From assembly GCF_000143415.4 (NCBI RefSeq), contig NW_003314270.1, forward strand, positions 924,898 through 988,897: a DNA stretch of 64,000 bases, read 5' to 3'. The stretch is from Selaginella moellendorffii (taxonomy: Eukaryota > Streptophyta > Lycopodiopsida > Selaginellales > Selaginellaceae). This document shows, piece by piece, positions 1 through 10,590 of the stretch. Within the stretch, counting starts at the first letter, position 1; each line of letters starts with the position of its first letter. The translations under genes were made by a program, and so were the position numbers. The notes beneath the pieces are model-generated. The model saw only the letters and a program-made list of their open reading frames with translations, had not been told where the DNA came from and ran no database searches.

Positions 1-674
1 AAAATGAACTTCACACAATGGATTTTTGTGAGAAAAAAAACTTTACAAATGTGGTTTTGTTATCTAACACTTCTTGAAATATTGGGTAAAGGTAGTCACA
101 CCTTCATTGTATATAGAAGAATCATGTCATTAAGTCATGCTCTTCACAAACTTTACGAAAACAAAGTTGTAATCACTCTAATTGTTTAGTAAAATTTGTA
201 TTTGATTGCTATAGAACACATTCTCTAACATTAAAATTGATGCACAAGTGTTTTTAGCCTCTATTTTATCCCACACATAATTTAGTTGACCATCAACAAT
301 TTATAATTGCTTCCTTTGACCAAATCAATCCTCCTCATCATCCTAATATCATAAATTCTACAACTTAATATTCAACTTACTATTATTAAAAGATTAATCA
401 TTTTTCTTGCTTTGTTATTTATTCTTCATCTATGGATAAATAAATTTATAATGTCCAAACTAGCCATAATAATGATAATTTTACTTTTAGTTCTTCATAA
501 AGAACATCTACTTTTTCAACCCCTTTATTTCTAAAGTAGTTATTATAAATTTCAACTTGTGATATTTATTTCCATCTTCATATTCATAATAATTGTTATA
601 ACAATTTTTTGACTAAAGTACTCCTCAAATGCTTGTGAGGCTTATGCTTGTTATTGTCAAGTCAACAAACCACA
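1..674. other. AT-rich degenerate sequence, no gene seen
   Basis: This stretch is strongly AT-rich and full of stops in all frames. The longest frame is about 60 codons and shows no domain I recognise. It lies next to a Copia-like gag remnant on the minus strand, so it is probably old transposon debris. The shift in base composition against the gene-rich DNA from about 1,080 onward is obvious by eye. Confidence 0.5.
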
Positions 675-974
675 TCAAATAACTTTTAATGATGCAAGTA
701 TTGCCTTCACTTTGAAGGCCATTTTAATATAAAACATAGCTAAAATTAAATGAATAAGTTTCTCAATGTAGTCTCTAAATGTCATTTTTCCTTGTTGAAG
801 TTCCACAAAAGCATTTTTCATAGTTAAAGTTCCATGAGAGCATTTTTCATAGTGAAAGATAAAACATAAATGAAAAACAACTTCAAACTCATCTATAATA
901 AATATTAGTAGTTTTCTATTTGCAATAGAAGATTCCACCATCGGATACCTGCATAATACAAAACTATTAACCAT
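675..974 (-). pseudogene. Copia-like gag remnant (weak)
   Basis: A 99-codon frame on the minus strand reads like the part of Ty1/Copia gag (UBN2 family) where a short basic stretch is followed by an 'RDYIEKLIHL' type helix, an 'IKMAFKVKAI' stretch and 'LASL'. In intact Copia gag this region is the helical capsid-like domain before the zinc knuckle. Nothing upstream or downstream extends it, and there is no zinc knuckle, protease or integrase nearby. The match is by pattern only and could be chance in AT-rich DNA. Confidence 0.3.
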
Positions 975-1857
975 TAAAGCTTTTGCATTTAAAGTTCCTT
1001 TGGTAATGTTGCCATCACTGAAAAATTGAAAACTTAAGTCAATCCACCAAATTAATCTTGTTTAGAGTACTACCAACACGCTCATGCATCATAGCAATCA
1101 TGCCATGCATCTCCTCTTAAGAAGCAATATTTGGGTAACTCTGTGATCAAGCGCCTATCCAGCAAGCCCACGTCCATAATCCGTGTAATAAGCACGCTCA
1201 AGTTTGCTAGCGGAGCCGAGTCTAGAAGTTTCAACAGCTGTTTGCCACTCCAGTAAAGCATACCTCCGCCCTCTGCCATTCATACAGCTTTTGTTGAGCA
1301 AGGCCAACGAGAAAGAATGCGTCCCTGCATAGTGCTCCACAAGCTTGGAATTCTCGAGCATACCAGCCAAGCACGGAAAGCTTGCTTGTGAAAGTTTCTA
1401 GCTCCTCACTGAGAATTCACAGCTCAAAGTTTCAATCGCAAACGAACTCACAGTTTTCAATCTCGTACCTTAGTGACTGTGCACAAAGACATCAGTGCGC
1501 CGATAGTACTCGTTTGTCAGCGCGGAAAATCAATAAACAACGAGCTCAGCAGTAGAGGCATCCCATTTAAAGCGAGCTCCTCAAAACTCTGGCAATTGCG
1601 CGAGAAACAAGCTTGTTTGTAACTTCTAAAGGCACCAACAATAGCTTTTGTTGCAAGGGAAGTGGGAGCTGCAAACGGACACGAATAAGTTTTCTAGTAT
1701 CTACACGAATAATCTGATACCTTCACAAGGACCGAGAACCATTTTAGAAACTCGCTCGAGTCGCCCAACAGTGAAAGAAACTCCGGAGTTCTCGTGACGA
1801 GGCTTGTGCTCGTGCGATCATACTTCTGCAAATTTCATATAGTCGCATTTTAGATCT
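975..1857. other. Spacer without a recognisable gene
   Basis: GC content rises here compared with the first kilobase. Two overlapping minus-strand frames of 65 and 71 codons lie at 1,082-1,370, but neither gives a domain I can name and no splice-linked extension was found. The rest is presumably the 3' untranslated region and downstream flank of the ABC1 kinase gene, whose stop codon is at 1,858-1,860. Confidence 0.4.
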
Positions 1858-4800
1858 TTAGCTATAAAAAAGAAATACCAGAAGCTTGGAGGAGCTATCA
1901 GAAGTTGAAGTTATCAAGGCCAATATGCGAACAAGGTTGATGAGATTTTCCTCGTCTTGGGCGTCGACTAGTCCCTGGATTGATAACCCCAAGCTTGAGA
2001 TCAATCTCTCAATTGTGGAACGATTTAGAGCATCTATTCCCTGCAAAACCGAGTGAAACAGCTTTCTTGTTTTTAGACTAGTTTTTACCTTGACAACTTC
2101 GTCGAGAAGGACACCTTTCACGTATTCACCCTGCAATATGAAGATCTCAAGAAAAGCCCAAGAAGCTTTGACGATACCTGGTCGCTAAGTATAAAAGTAT
2201 ACAATCGATTCTGGAGTGCCTCGGTAGTAGCTTGATCTAGTGACCAGTTTGCAGTGGCTTTTGAAGACTATGTAAACCATCACTTGGTAAGAGTAACCAA
2301 AACAGAATCAAAATGCTCTCATTAACGCACCTCAAGTATTAGAGATTCTAGACGATCGATTTGAAATGTACCATCCTGCGAGGAGAAAAACCAGCTCATA
2401 TTATGATTGAATGAATGCGTTCGATTGTTCCTACCTTGTATAACAGATTGTAAAGAGTTGATCTAAGCGTTGGCGAATCATCAGTCAAAACTTTCCTAGC
2501 TATCCAAGGGTAAGAGCGTCCCAAAACCTTGTAGTTTGGATCGATGGTAATGGCTATTCCTTCCAACACCGTTAAACTGGAAAAAGCAAAGATAAAAATC
2601 ATTCTCAATGTAGTTTTCCTTGCCTTCGAATCACGAGAGAAAAGTATGATGGTATCCTGAATTTAAACTTGAACCTGGACAACACAGACCAGTGACATAA
2701 AGAAGAAAAATAGACGCTTACATAGTTTGTCCAAGCTTTCCTGAAAGATCTCCAAAGCTGAGATTGGTAACACCCCTACTAACCGCATTTTCAAAAATTC
2801 CTGATGAATAAACACTCCTTTTGTAAGAAAATAAAAACTGAAAAGAAATATCCTGAAAAAAAAAAAGAAACGTGACTCACCTGTAAGTGCACGGCTCACT
2901 TCCGCTGATGGAGCTGTGGGAGGAAGAAATCTAAACACGAAACACGAACACTTAAGTTGGTTTTTGCCAGGTAATTACTTTCTAGACATACCCGAGATTA
3001 ACGATATCTCCTGCCAGTGCATCAAACTCCCGATTTACAAGGTGCAAAGAGGCCTCAACTATAGCATCTCTAAAATTTTGCTTGATTTCACCCATCATCC
3101 CAAAGTCTGCCTAGCAAAAAAAAATACACAGATGAAAGAATTTTTCCGAGTAAATGTGAATGAAAGTACGTACCAATATAAGCTAGTTTACCATCAGTCG
3201 TACACAAAAGGTTGCCCGGATGAGGATCAGCGTGGTAAAAACCTGTTTCTAAAATTTGTGACAATGAACAATACGTTCCAATCTGTGCCAAAACCTGAGT
3301 CATAAGAAAGCTCTAAAACAAAAAGCTTTCTACCTCTACGAGTCGAAGATCTTTGGCTTCTGATAACTTCTGTCCCTACACAGGCACCAAAAAAATAGCT
3401 AACGTTATAAACTTTAAGCGTTAGCATACCTCAACCCATTCCATGATCAACACTCGCTGGCTGGAGAGTTCCTTGTACATCTTCGGGATTGTAAGATCGG
3501 GGATATCTCCAAACAAACGCCTGCCAACACACAAAAGTTACACGGAAGCTCGAAAAGAAAAATCCAAGGGAGAATCACCTGAATCTCTCTCCATTTCGTG
3601 CTTCAGCTTCATAGTCCATTTCCTTCGAAAAAAAACACAAGAAAGAAAGCAAGTAAAGCGTGAAACAATGCAATGAACTCACTCTAAAGAGACTACTGGC
3701 CCATTCGTCTACAACAGCCTGCAAGGCAAGAAAACGAAGAACGGGATCAAGACAAGAATCACGATACTATCAAGTACCTGCAAATCTGTGTTAAATCTTC
3801 CAACAATTCTAGCATAGCCAGCCAAAATTCTAAGTATATAAATGTCCAAAGATATGGTTGCTTTCACCCCTGGCCTTTGCACCTTGACAGCAACAGTGTC
3901 ACCACTTGGTCGAAGTCGAGCTTGATAAACCTGCGAGATTTTTCCAGAGTAGAACGTTTAAAACCACGCGGACGAGAAAATAAGATGTAGTAAAAAGTAA
4001 ATCTTCTTGCCTGGCCAAGGGATGCTGCTGCAACAGGCGCGGGAGTGATTTCCGAGAACAAGACATCAACTGGAACACCGAGCTCCGACTCGATGATGCT
4101 CAAAGCGGCTTTGGTCGAGAATGGTGCGATCTGGTCTTGAAGGAGAGAAAGCTCGGCGATGTACGCTGGTGGAATTAAATCCTGACGACCTCCTCATGAA
4201 AAGAGAAAACAGAAAAACAAAAACAAAAACAGACCAAAACGGAAAAAAATAAAAATAAAAAGTAAAAAGCGAGAGCTGTAAGTTTTGACAACGATGACTT
4301 AGTGAGAGTTTTTGAGCTTTGAGAAGCTTACTGGACGTGAAGACACTGCTTGTGCGATCTTTACAAAAGCCTGAGAGTTTAAGTAACGTTACAAATGGCA
4401 TATAGAGGAAAAAACGAAAGCTTACCGGCCCAAGCTCTACTAGTGCCTCCCGAAACTCAGCAGCGCGTTTCTAAAAAAATAAAAAGTAGTTTTAAACATT
4501 ATAAAAAAAAAAATCGAAAAAAAAGAAGACAAGAAAGCAATACCTTGAAGAGAGCATCAGACCGGCCAAGTAACGAATCAAAGTACCGAATTCCAAGCCA
4601 GCCTCCAACTTTGAAAGAGATTTGCAGCAATCGACGCATCAAAAGAAGAGGGCGATTCTTGAAAGCTCTCGAGATTTGAACTGGATCATACTCTTTAAAC
4701 TCGGTCTCGTCGTTGGACACATCAGAAATATAGCCCGAGTACTTGGAGAACTTATCTTCTTCCCAGCCCGGCTGCAAAGTGTCAAGCTTGGAAGCATTCG

Positions 4801-4979
4801 TCCACACTCTTCTTCCTATTCACAATCATTGGAAAAGCTTCCCGCTGTGATATATGATCATACCTCGCTTGAGTCGCATTGGCTTGACGAATCGTTCGTG
4901 CCCAAGTGCTTGAAAAGCCGCCATTCCTCCGCTCGCAAGCGCCATAGCCGAGGACACGCAACTTAGACCACACACGCAA
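1858..4979 (-). CDS. ABC1/UbiB atypical kinase, plastid-type (ABC1K)
   Basis: The many short minus-strand exons join into an ABC1K (UbiB/ADCK) protein. Visible in order are an 'ALVELGP' / 'AFVKIAQAVSSRP' segment (the KxGQ-type helix), 'VAAASLGQ' joined to 'VYQARL' (the alanine-rich nucleotide loop), 'VAVKVQRPG' (ATP-site lysine), 'HADPHPGNLL' (catalytic loop) and a spliced 'DFGMMG' (metal-binding DFG). Downstream come 'RFLPPTAPSAEVSRALT', 'LTVLEGIAITIDPNYK', 'YPWIARKVLTD' and a C-terminal extension to the stop at 1,858-1,860. The C-terminal layout is that of chloroplast members tied to plastoglobule and prenylquinone control. The start at 4,979 gives a basic serine- and arginine-rich leader that could be a transit peptide, but the join between this leader and the 'KLDTLQPGWEEDK' segment is not resolved, so the N-terminus is uncertain. 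The intron after 'SLGQ' appears to start with GC. Exact substrate unknown. Confidence 0.85.
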
Positions 4980-5442
4980 GGTTTCTATTAAATGAAATAT
5001 TCAAGGAAACTATAGTTAAACTAGAAAGGTGATAGATCCTATAAACCGATAAGAATCTAGCAGTAAAAAGACAACGAAATTGATTAACTACGAAGAGACA
5101 AAATTGAGGCACTTATAAAAAATAAAAAATGACAAGAGAAAAGAGAGAGAGAGAAAAACAAAGAAAAAACAAGAAAGTATCTATGAGTTTTTTGAAATTA
5201 AAATTAAAATTAAGTCCAAAATAGAAAGTGATTTGCAAAAATCCACGGGATTTGTTCATTTTGATGTTGGAAAACTTGTTTCTTCTGAGCTTTAAATTTG
5301 TCTAAACACAATCCCGAATAAAGCCGGATATTCAAGGAATTTATCAATTTGTAAAATATTAAATTTGAACCCTTTAAAAATTTCAATTGTCGGGATAAAG
5401 GTTAAAAGGTAACTAAAGAATGACAAGCTTTGTGAGACTTCG
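4980..5442. other. Spacer between ABC1K and SMXL genes
   Basis: AT-rich sequence with no open frame of note. It must hold the 5' flank of the ABC1K gene and the 3' flank of the SMXL gene, which lie on the same strand. I see no RNA gene or repeat in it. Confidence 0.5.
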
Positions 5443-8400
5443 TCAAGCTTCCAAGCTCTCACAAACTTGTCCTAGCAAGCTCCTGTTCTTCCCGGCTATG
5501 GCTTCCCCTTGTTCCACCAAAACTTCCCCAGCGACAATCCTCACAGTTCCACTCCTCCTCTTCACCACCCCCTCGATCCACTGCTCCATCCACCTCTCAA
5601 ACCTCCGGCTCCCATCCATCTCCTCCCACACAAACCCCATCATCATCTCCACCACCCTCACGTCCACCTTCACACAAACTCCATAGCTCCCAGCCATCCT
5701 CTCCAATCTCTCCATCACAATCTCTCCCGTGGACTCCACCTCAAACTCCCGGAAGCAAACCACCTCATCAAAGTGACCACCACCATCTTCACACTCCAAG
5801 GAGGAACACCCGAGTCCCAAGTTTAAGTCTAGTCCAGCCACCTTGCTCCTCCTAGTTCCACTCGGATCGAGCAAGCACGCCAGCTTCTCCCCCCATCTCA
5901 CTCGCGACTTTCTCTTCTCGCCAACGATGGCAGCTTCTCCATCGCCAACCAAAACTATCTCCTCCTCGCCACTTTGCTTGAACTGGATTACTGAAACCAT
6001 GCTGTTCTTCGTTTCTTCCACCTCCATCTCGCTGCCAGTAGCAGTAACTTCTTGCTCGTCCACCACCACTCGGATCTCCCGCGGCTCAACACCTTCGAGC
6101 CTCTCTTCTAGGCCCGATCTCGCCTCCTCGCCCGCGCTCGTCGCCACCAAAGTCACCGTGTTTCCAAAGCTCACTTCTCTCCCGCTCGAGTGCTGGATCT
6201 TCCCTCGCTCGATGCAGCCGAGCACCGCCGCCTTGACACCAGCGTCCGCCTTGTCAAACTCCTCGAGCAAGAACACCGAGAATGGATTGAGCTTCACCGC
6301 GTCGGCTATCCTGTCCGTGACAGTCCGACCCCGGCTGCTCAAGCCATCCTGCTGCTCGGCCTCGGACTCCCACGCACTCTTGCGGCTCCTCCTCCTCCGC
6401 GGATTCAAGCTTATCAAAACCAGCCTGCCATCGTTGTAGAGCTCCGCAAGAGCCTTCGCCATCTTTCTCTTTCCCATCACGTCCGGCCCCGTGAGCAGCA
6501 GCCATGCATCGCCTTTCACGTTGGATCCTCGCTTCCGGTCCCCGGCTCTACACTGGGAAACCGTGGAAGCGATCTTACCAGCAGCGTCACTTTGCCACGG
6601 GACTCTCTCGCAGAGTTTCTTGTGTAGGCTCTTGAAAGACACCGCTGCGTCGATTTCCACACTCCTGATCTTGGACGCGTCTACCGAGCTCTGCTTGCAC
6701 CCGCTTGTGTCCTGGAGCCTCTCGTGGTGAGACTCGAGAAGAACGCTCGGTGTGCCAAGCGCTAGTTCAGTCGTGACTTTGGAAGCTTTGGTGATGTTCT
6801 TGGCTGGCTTGTCAACCGAGCTGCCGAGTCCGAGAGACAAAGCCGGACCGCTTGAGTCCCTCAATTCGGTAACTGTCGAGAGCGATAGCCAGTTGGAGGA
6901 CGTCGCTTTGGCACTGGCGAGGCCTGGCTTGGTACTCAAGTCGAGGCCCCTGGAAGCTTGCTGGATCTTCCCGTTTGGACTCGAAGTCTGGCTCGAGGAA
7001 GAGTTGCTGTCGATCAAGTTTGGCAACGATGGCAGACAGCTCTTGGAATGCATAAGTTGGCAGTATCGGCTCCACTTCTTTCGGAGCTCTCGCGTGAGTT
7101 GCGTGGGTTCCTGCGTTTCCAAGAGAAACAGCAAGTTAGCCAAGAACTTTTCATGGCTAGTTTACGTACCTGTGGTGTGATCGGCTTGGAGGTGATTGTG
7201 TGATTGTTTCTCGTCATCCAAAACGGGAGGCCTTCGACTCCGGAGCTCGACTGCACAGACTCCGTCTTGGATTGACGCTCCTGGAGCAGCACAAGGCTCT
7301 CGTGCTCGAGCTTGGCAGTGCACTCGACGCAGCAGCGTACATCCTCGAAGTTATGGTGCTCGTCTGGTAGCTTGAACAGCATCTTTGGGAAGCGGGGAAA
7401 GGACTGTTCGTGTTTCTCGACGAGTGAAAACCTGCGAAAAGTTTGTCTCCAATTGTCAGAGTAGTGATCAACCAGCAAAGCTCATGCCAGACAACATTCA
7501 CGAGAAAAAGCCAAATAAGATAAAAAGAAAAAGAACGAACTCGAAGGTTGACACACGGAACAGGAAAAATGCCCAATGGAAAACATAAAAAAAATAAAAA
7601 CAAAAGCACGCAAACACGGAGGAACAGAAAGTTGACAAATGTAGCACTCAAAAACAATATGAAAAAATTGGTGAAAAAGCAGAAACACATGCCAAATCAA
7701 AGCGGAAAAGATATATCCAAGCAAACCATGGCAAAACGAAGACGAAGAAAAAAGCTATATCCAATAAAACCATGGCAAAACGAAGAAGAAGAAAAAAGCT
7801 ATATCCAATAAAACCATGGCAAAACAAAGAAGAAGACGCTATGGAAAAACAAAGAAGAACATCCAATAAAACCATGGAAAAACAAAGAAGATGAAGCAGC
7901 TATGGAAAACAAAGAAGAAGAAGCTACATCCAATGAAACCATGAAGAAGAAGCTATGGAAAATCAAAGAAGAAGAAGCTATATCCAATAAAACCATGGAA
8001 AAAGAAGAAGAGGAAGAAGCTATGGAACAACAAAAGAGAAAAGAAGAAGAAAATGCTATGGCAAATCAAAGAAAGAAGCTATGGCAAAACAAAGAAGATC
8101 AAGTAGCTATGGTGGCAAAACATAGAAGAAGCTATGGAAATCCAAACAAGATGAAGACCATGAAAGAAAAAGCTAGTCTCTATCAAAGAAACGCTAAACT
8201 TTACCTTGGACGTATAGATGGAATGGAGTTCGTGGAGATGGGCAATGGCTGGAATCCCAGCCCACTCTCCATCGCTGGGTACTGCGCTAGAAACCTCATG
8301 TAGCACTGGCTACTCGCGGTAGCGATCAACCAGAGCTTACTCTCGGCCCTGTCCAGGATCTTCGCGAGATCGCCCATCACCGCATTCGCCATAGCCGACA

Positions 8401-9313
8401 CCTCCACGCACCACGCCAAGCTCCCCAGCACCGCCACCACTCGCCCACACTCCTCCACCGCCGCCGAGATCTCCACCAGCGAGCGCTGCGTCGCGTCCTT
8501 GGAGAACCCAAATCCGCGCTCCACGAACAGGATCCTCGCGTCGCGCAGCTCGCGATCGCCCTCGATCCGCGAGACGAGCTCCTTGAGCACCGAATTCGCG
8601 GCTCCATCGTCGCCCAGGAGCACTGGATTGCGCTTGCGCCGCCTGGAGAGCGTGGCGATGGCGGCGTCGGCCTCCCTGGAGCTGGAGCTGGGCTTCTCGA
8701 TCGAGCACGGCCCAAGGCCAGTACGGAAGGTCTCGCCAATTTCGGCCAGGGGTGGTACGGGCTGGTGGCGATGGAGCGCCGCCTCGAGGCTGTTCTTCGC
8801 GCGGGTGCTCGAGAATCCGGCCTCGCGCATCACCCGGCTCACGCTCGGATCGTCTAGAATCGAGATGACGAGCTGCTCCATCTCCACTTTCACGGCTAGC
8901 AGCGGCACTTGCTGCTGCTCGGGGCATCCGCGGCGCTGGTGCGCTTGCGCGCGCTTGAGCGCCGCCACCAGCGCGTTGGACAGCGTCGCGATCGATTGTC
9001 CGCCGCTGGAGGAGAGATTGCCGCTGTCCGCCGAGGAGGAATTCTGGGCGTTGGCCGCGGGCAATCGCTCCAGCGCGACATTGAAGCACAGCTCCAGCGC
9101 GCGGCAATGCAGTGGATGCGGCGCCTGGCGGTGCGATTGGATGCAAGCGTGCTGGAGCATCCCGGCCGGGGACGCGATGAGGCTGGCCGCGACGTGGAGT
9201 GGAGTGACCTGGGAGTGCCCGCGGCGCTGGGCATCACCGATCGCGCGCTTGAGCACCGCCGCTGCGTCGGATGTGAGCGTCTGCTGCACCGTCGCGATCC
9301 CAGCTCCTCTCAT
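5443..9313 (-). CDS. SMXL: SMAX1-LIKE (SMXL) double Clp-N / AAA-type repressor
   Basis: Three exons (9,313-8,205; 7,431-7,170; 7,110-5,443) join in frame to about 1,012 codons. Introns are 7,432-8,204 (773 bases) and 7,111-7,169 (59 bases), both GT-AG. The N-terminus reads 'QQTLTSDAAAVLKRAI' and 'HSQVTPLHVAASLIASP', the double Clp-N hallmark. Near residues 665-671 'GPDVMGK' is a degenerate Walker A of the second ATPase domain, followed by 'RGRTVTDRIADAV' (about 717-729) and 'FSVFLLEEFDKAD' (Walker B region). 'GLDLNLGLG' near residue 884 is an EAR motif of the LxLxL type, which in this family recruits TOPLESS co-repressors. SMXL proteins are nuclear targets degraded after KAI2 or D14 receptor signalling through the F-box protein MAX2. 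Length and layout fit the family. The degron-region motif is RGRT, not the usual RGKT. A long repeat lies in intron 1. Confidence 0.93.
7725..8110. repeat. Imperfect tandem repeat inside SMXL intron 1
   Basis: On the plus strand the motif 'ccaataaaaccatggcaaaa' followed by an (aag/aaga)-rich stretch and 'gctatatccaa' recurs at least five times, with a period of about 42-56 bases and growing divergence toward the 3' side. It lies wholly within the first intron of the minus-strand SMXL gene, where the transcript carries the complementary C/T-rich form. Several overlapping open frames here are products of the repeat and not genes. Confidence 0.8.
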
Positions 9314-9352
9314 ATCTCCTCCCCGAGATCGAATTCCTCCCTCCCTCGACTC

Positions 9353-9385
<33 letters not shown>

Positions 9386-9391
9386 TCTCTT
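9353..9391. repeat. (CT)n microsatellite in SMXL 5' leader
   Basis: A CT dinucleotide run, with one small interruption, begins about 40 bases upstream of the SMXL start codon. On the transcribed strand it is a GA repeat, a frequent feature of plant 5' leaders and core promoters. Confidence 0.85.
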
Positions 9392-10533
9392 GTTCTTGCA
9401 AGAACAGCTAACTATTCAAATCGACGGTTCATGCGCTGCGATCGCTCGCCTTTCCAATTCTCTGCGATCCACGCCTTTTCTAGCGCAGCAATCCAGCGGT
9501 CTTCCGGCTCGACGCTACTTTTCTTCGCGCGCGACGCTTGGCGCGCCATAGGAAACCATCGACATCTTCGTCCCGGGCGCCAAGTGGAATCCCTGACTCC
9601 AATGCGCGCCCAAAGCCCGCCTGACGCTATCGATCCCTTGTGTGCTCGCGCGCTCACGATCTAGCGCTGTGGCGTCTGGCCAATTTCTAGAGATCCATCG
9701 CTAGAGCAACAGGACAAACGCGGCATCATCATCGCAAGCTCCGGCCTCTTCTTTCAGCGCGAATTGCAGCATCATCTACTCCAGCTAGCGGCCGCTGCCA
9801 AGGATTCTACGCCCCAGCCGCGCGCATTGACAATCCCGAAATTCCCCTTTTTCCCCTCGCTCTCACTCACTCGCGCGCTTGGCAAGAGAACAAAACACTC
9901 TTTGAGAGATCACGAAAATTCAAGGGAGCCATGGGGCCGGCCGTACCCCTTCTTTCCCCCTTTCGTACCGGTCAACAGTCGAGCGCTGGGAGTTCCGCCC
10001 CGGAATGTCCGAATCGATGGACGACAAGGGCCGCGGGGCTTCGGAATGATCCAACGGAGGGCCACCGCGGACCACAGCCCTCTTTGACTGGACCTTTCGC
10101 TTTCTTTTTCCCCCCCCAGTTGGACGGTCCAGGAGGCGCCACCTGGACGGCTGCCAAGCGTCGCCCTCCAGCTATAACTTCTCCTCGCGAGAAGGCTTTT
10201 TGGTTCTCCTCATTCTTTCTGGCTGTCGGTGTGTTGGGCTGTTTTTTTCGCACTTCCCTTCCTTTTTTCGTTTGGCCGAGCAAATAATGCCCTAAAGGTA
10301 GCTCCATCATTGTAAAAAGTCCTGCCAATTATCAAATCAAATTATTACGCTAAATCCGCTTTGTGAATTTAACGAAAAACAAGCTCCGCCCTCGTGAAAT
10401 ACACCCAATGCGTTATTAAAGCATATAAATGATTGTTTTTATTCGAAAAGAAGCCAAGGCTTTTGTAAAAGGTGGTGGGGCTTCTTTCCCTTTCACTTTC
10501 CTCTGAAAGCCCTTTTACCTTTACCCAATGCTT

Positions 10534-10590
10534 TGACACGTCGGCCGGGGTGTGCGCCAGAGTGGCCGCCACGCGGCCACTGACGTGGCA
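10534..10590. promoter_or_regulatory. ACGT-core motifs around a perfect inverted repeat
   Basis: 'TGACACGTCGG' at 10,534-10,544 and 'TGACGTGGCA' at 10,581-10,590 are ACGT-core sites of the type bound by plant bZIP factors. Between them 10,562-10,580 is a perfect inverted repeat, GTGGCCGC-CAC-GCGGCCAC. The sites lie about 1.2 kb from the SMXL start and 1.7 kb from the RING-gene start. A regulatory role is inferred from motif content only. Confidence 0.35.

Noticed and set aside
5420-7203. Plus-strand frames of up to 198 codons opposite SMXL exon 3
   Set aside because: They are shadows of the GC-rich SMXL coding strand. They have no domains.
7548-8306. Several frames in the SMXL intron, including a Lys/Glu-rich one of 133 codons
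   Set aside because: They come from the tandem repeat in the intron. The flanking exons splice cleanly across them.
8337-9664. Frames of up to 350 codons on the other strand and in other phases at SMXL exon 1
   Set aside because: The SMXL frame has clear Clp-N motifs. The others have Arg/Ser/Pro-rich compositions typical of GC-rich antisense frames.
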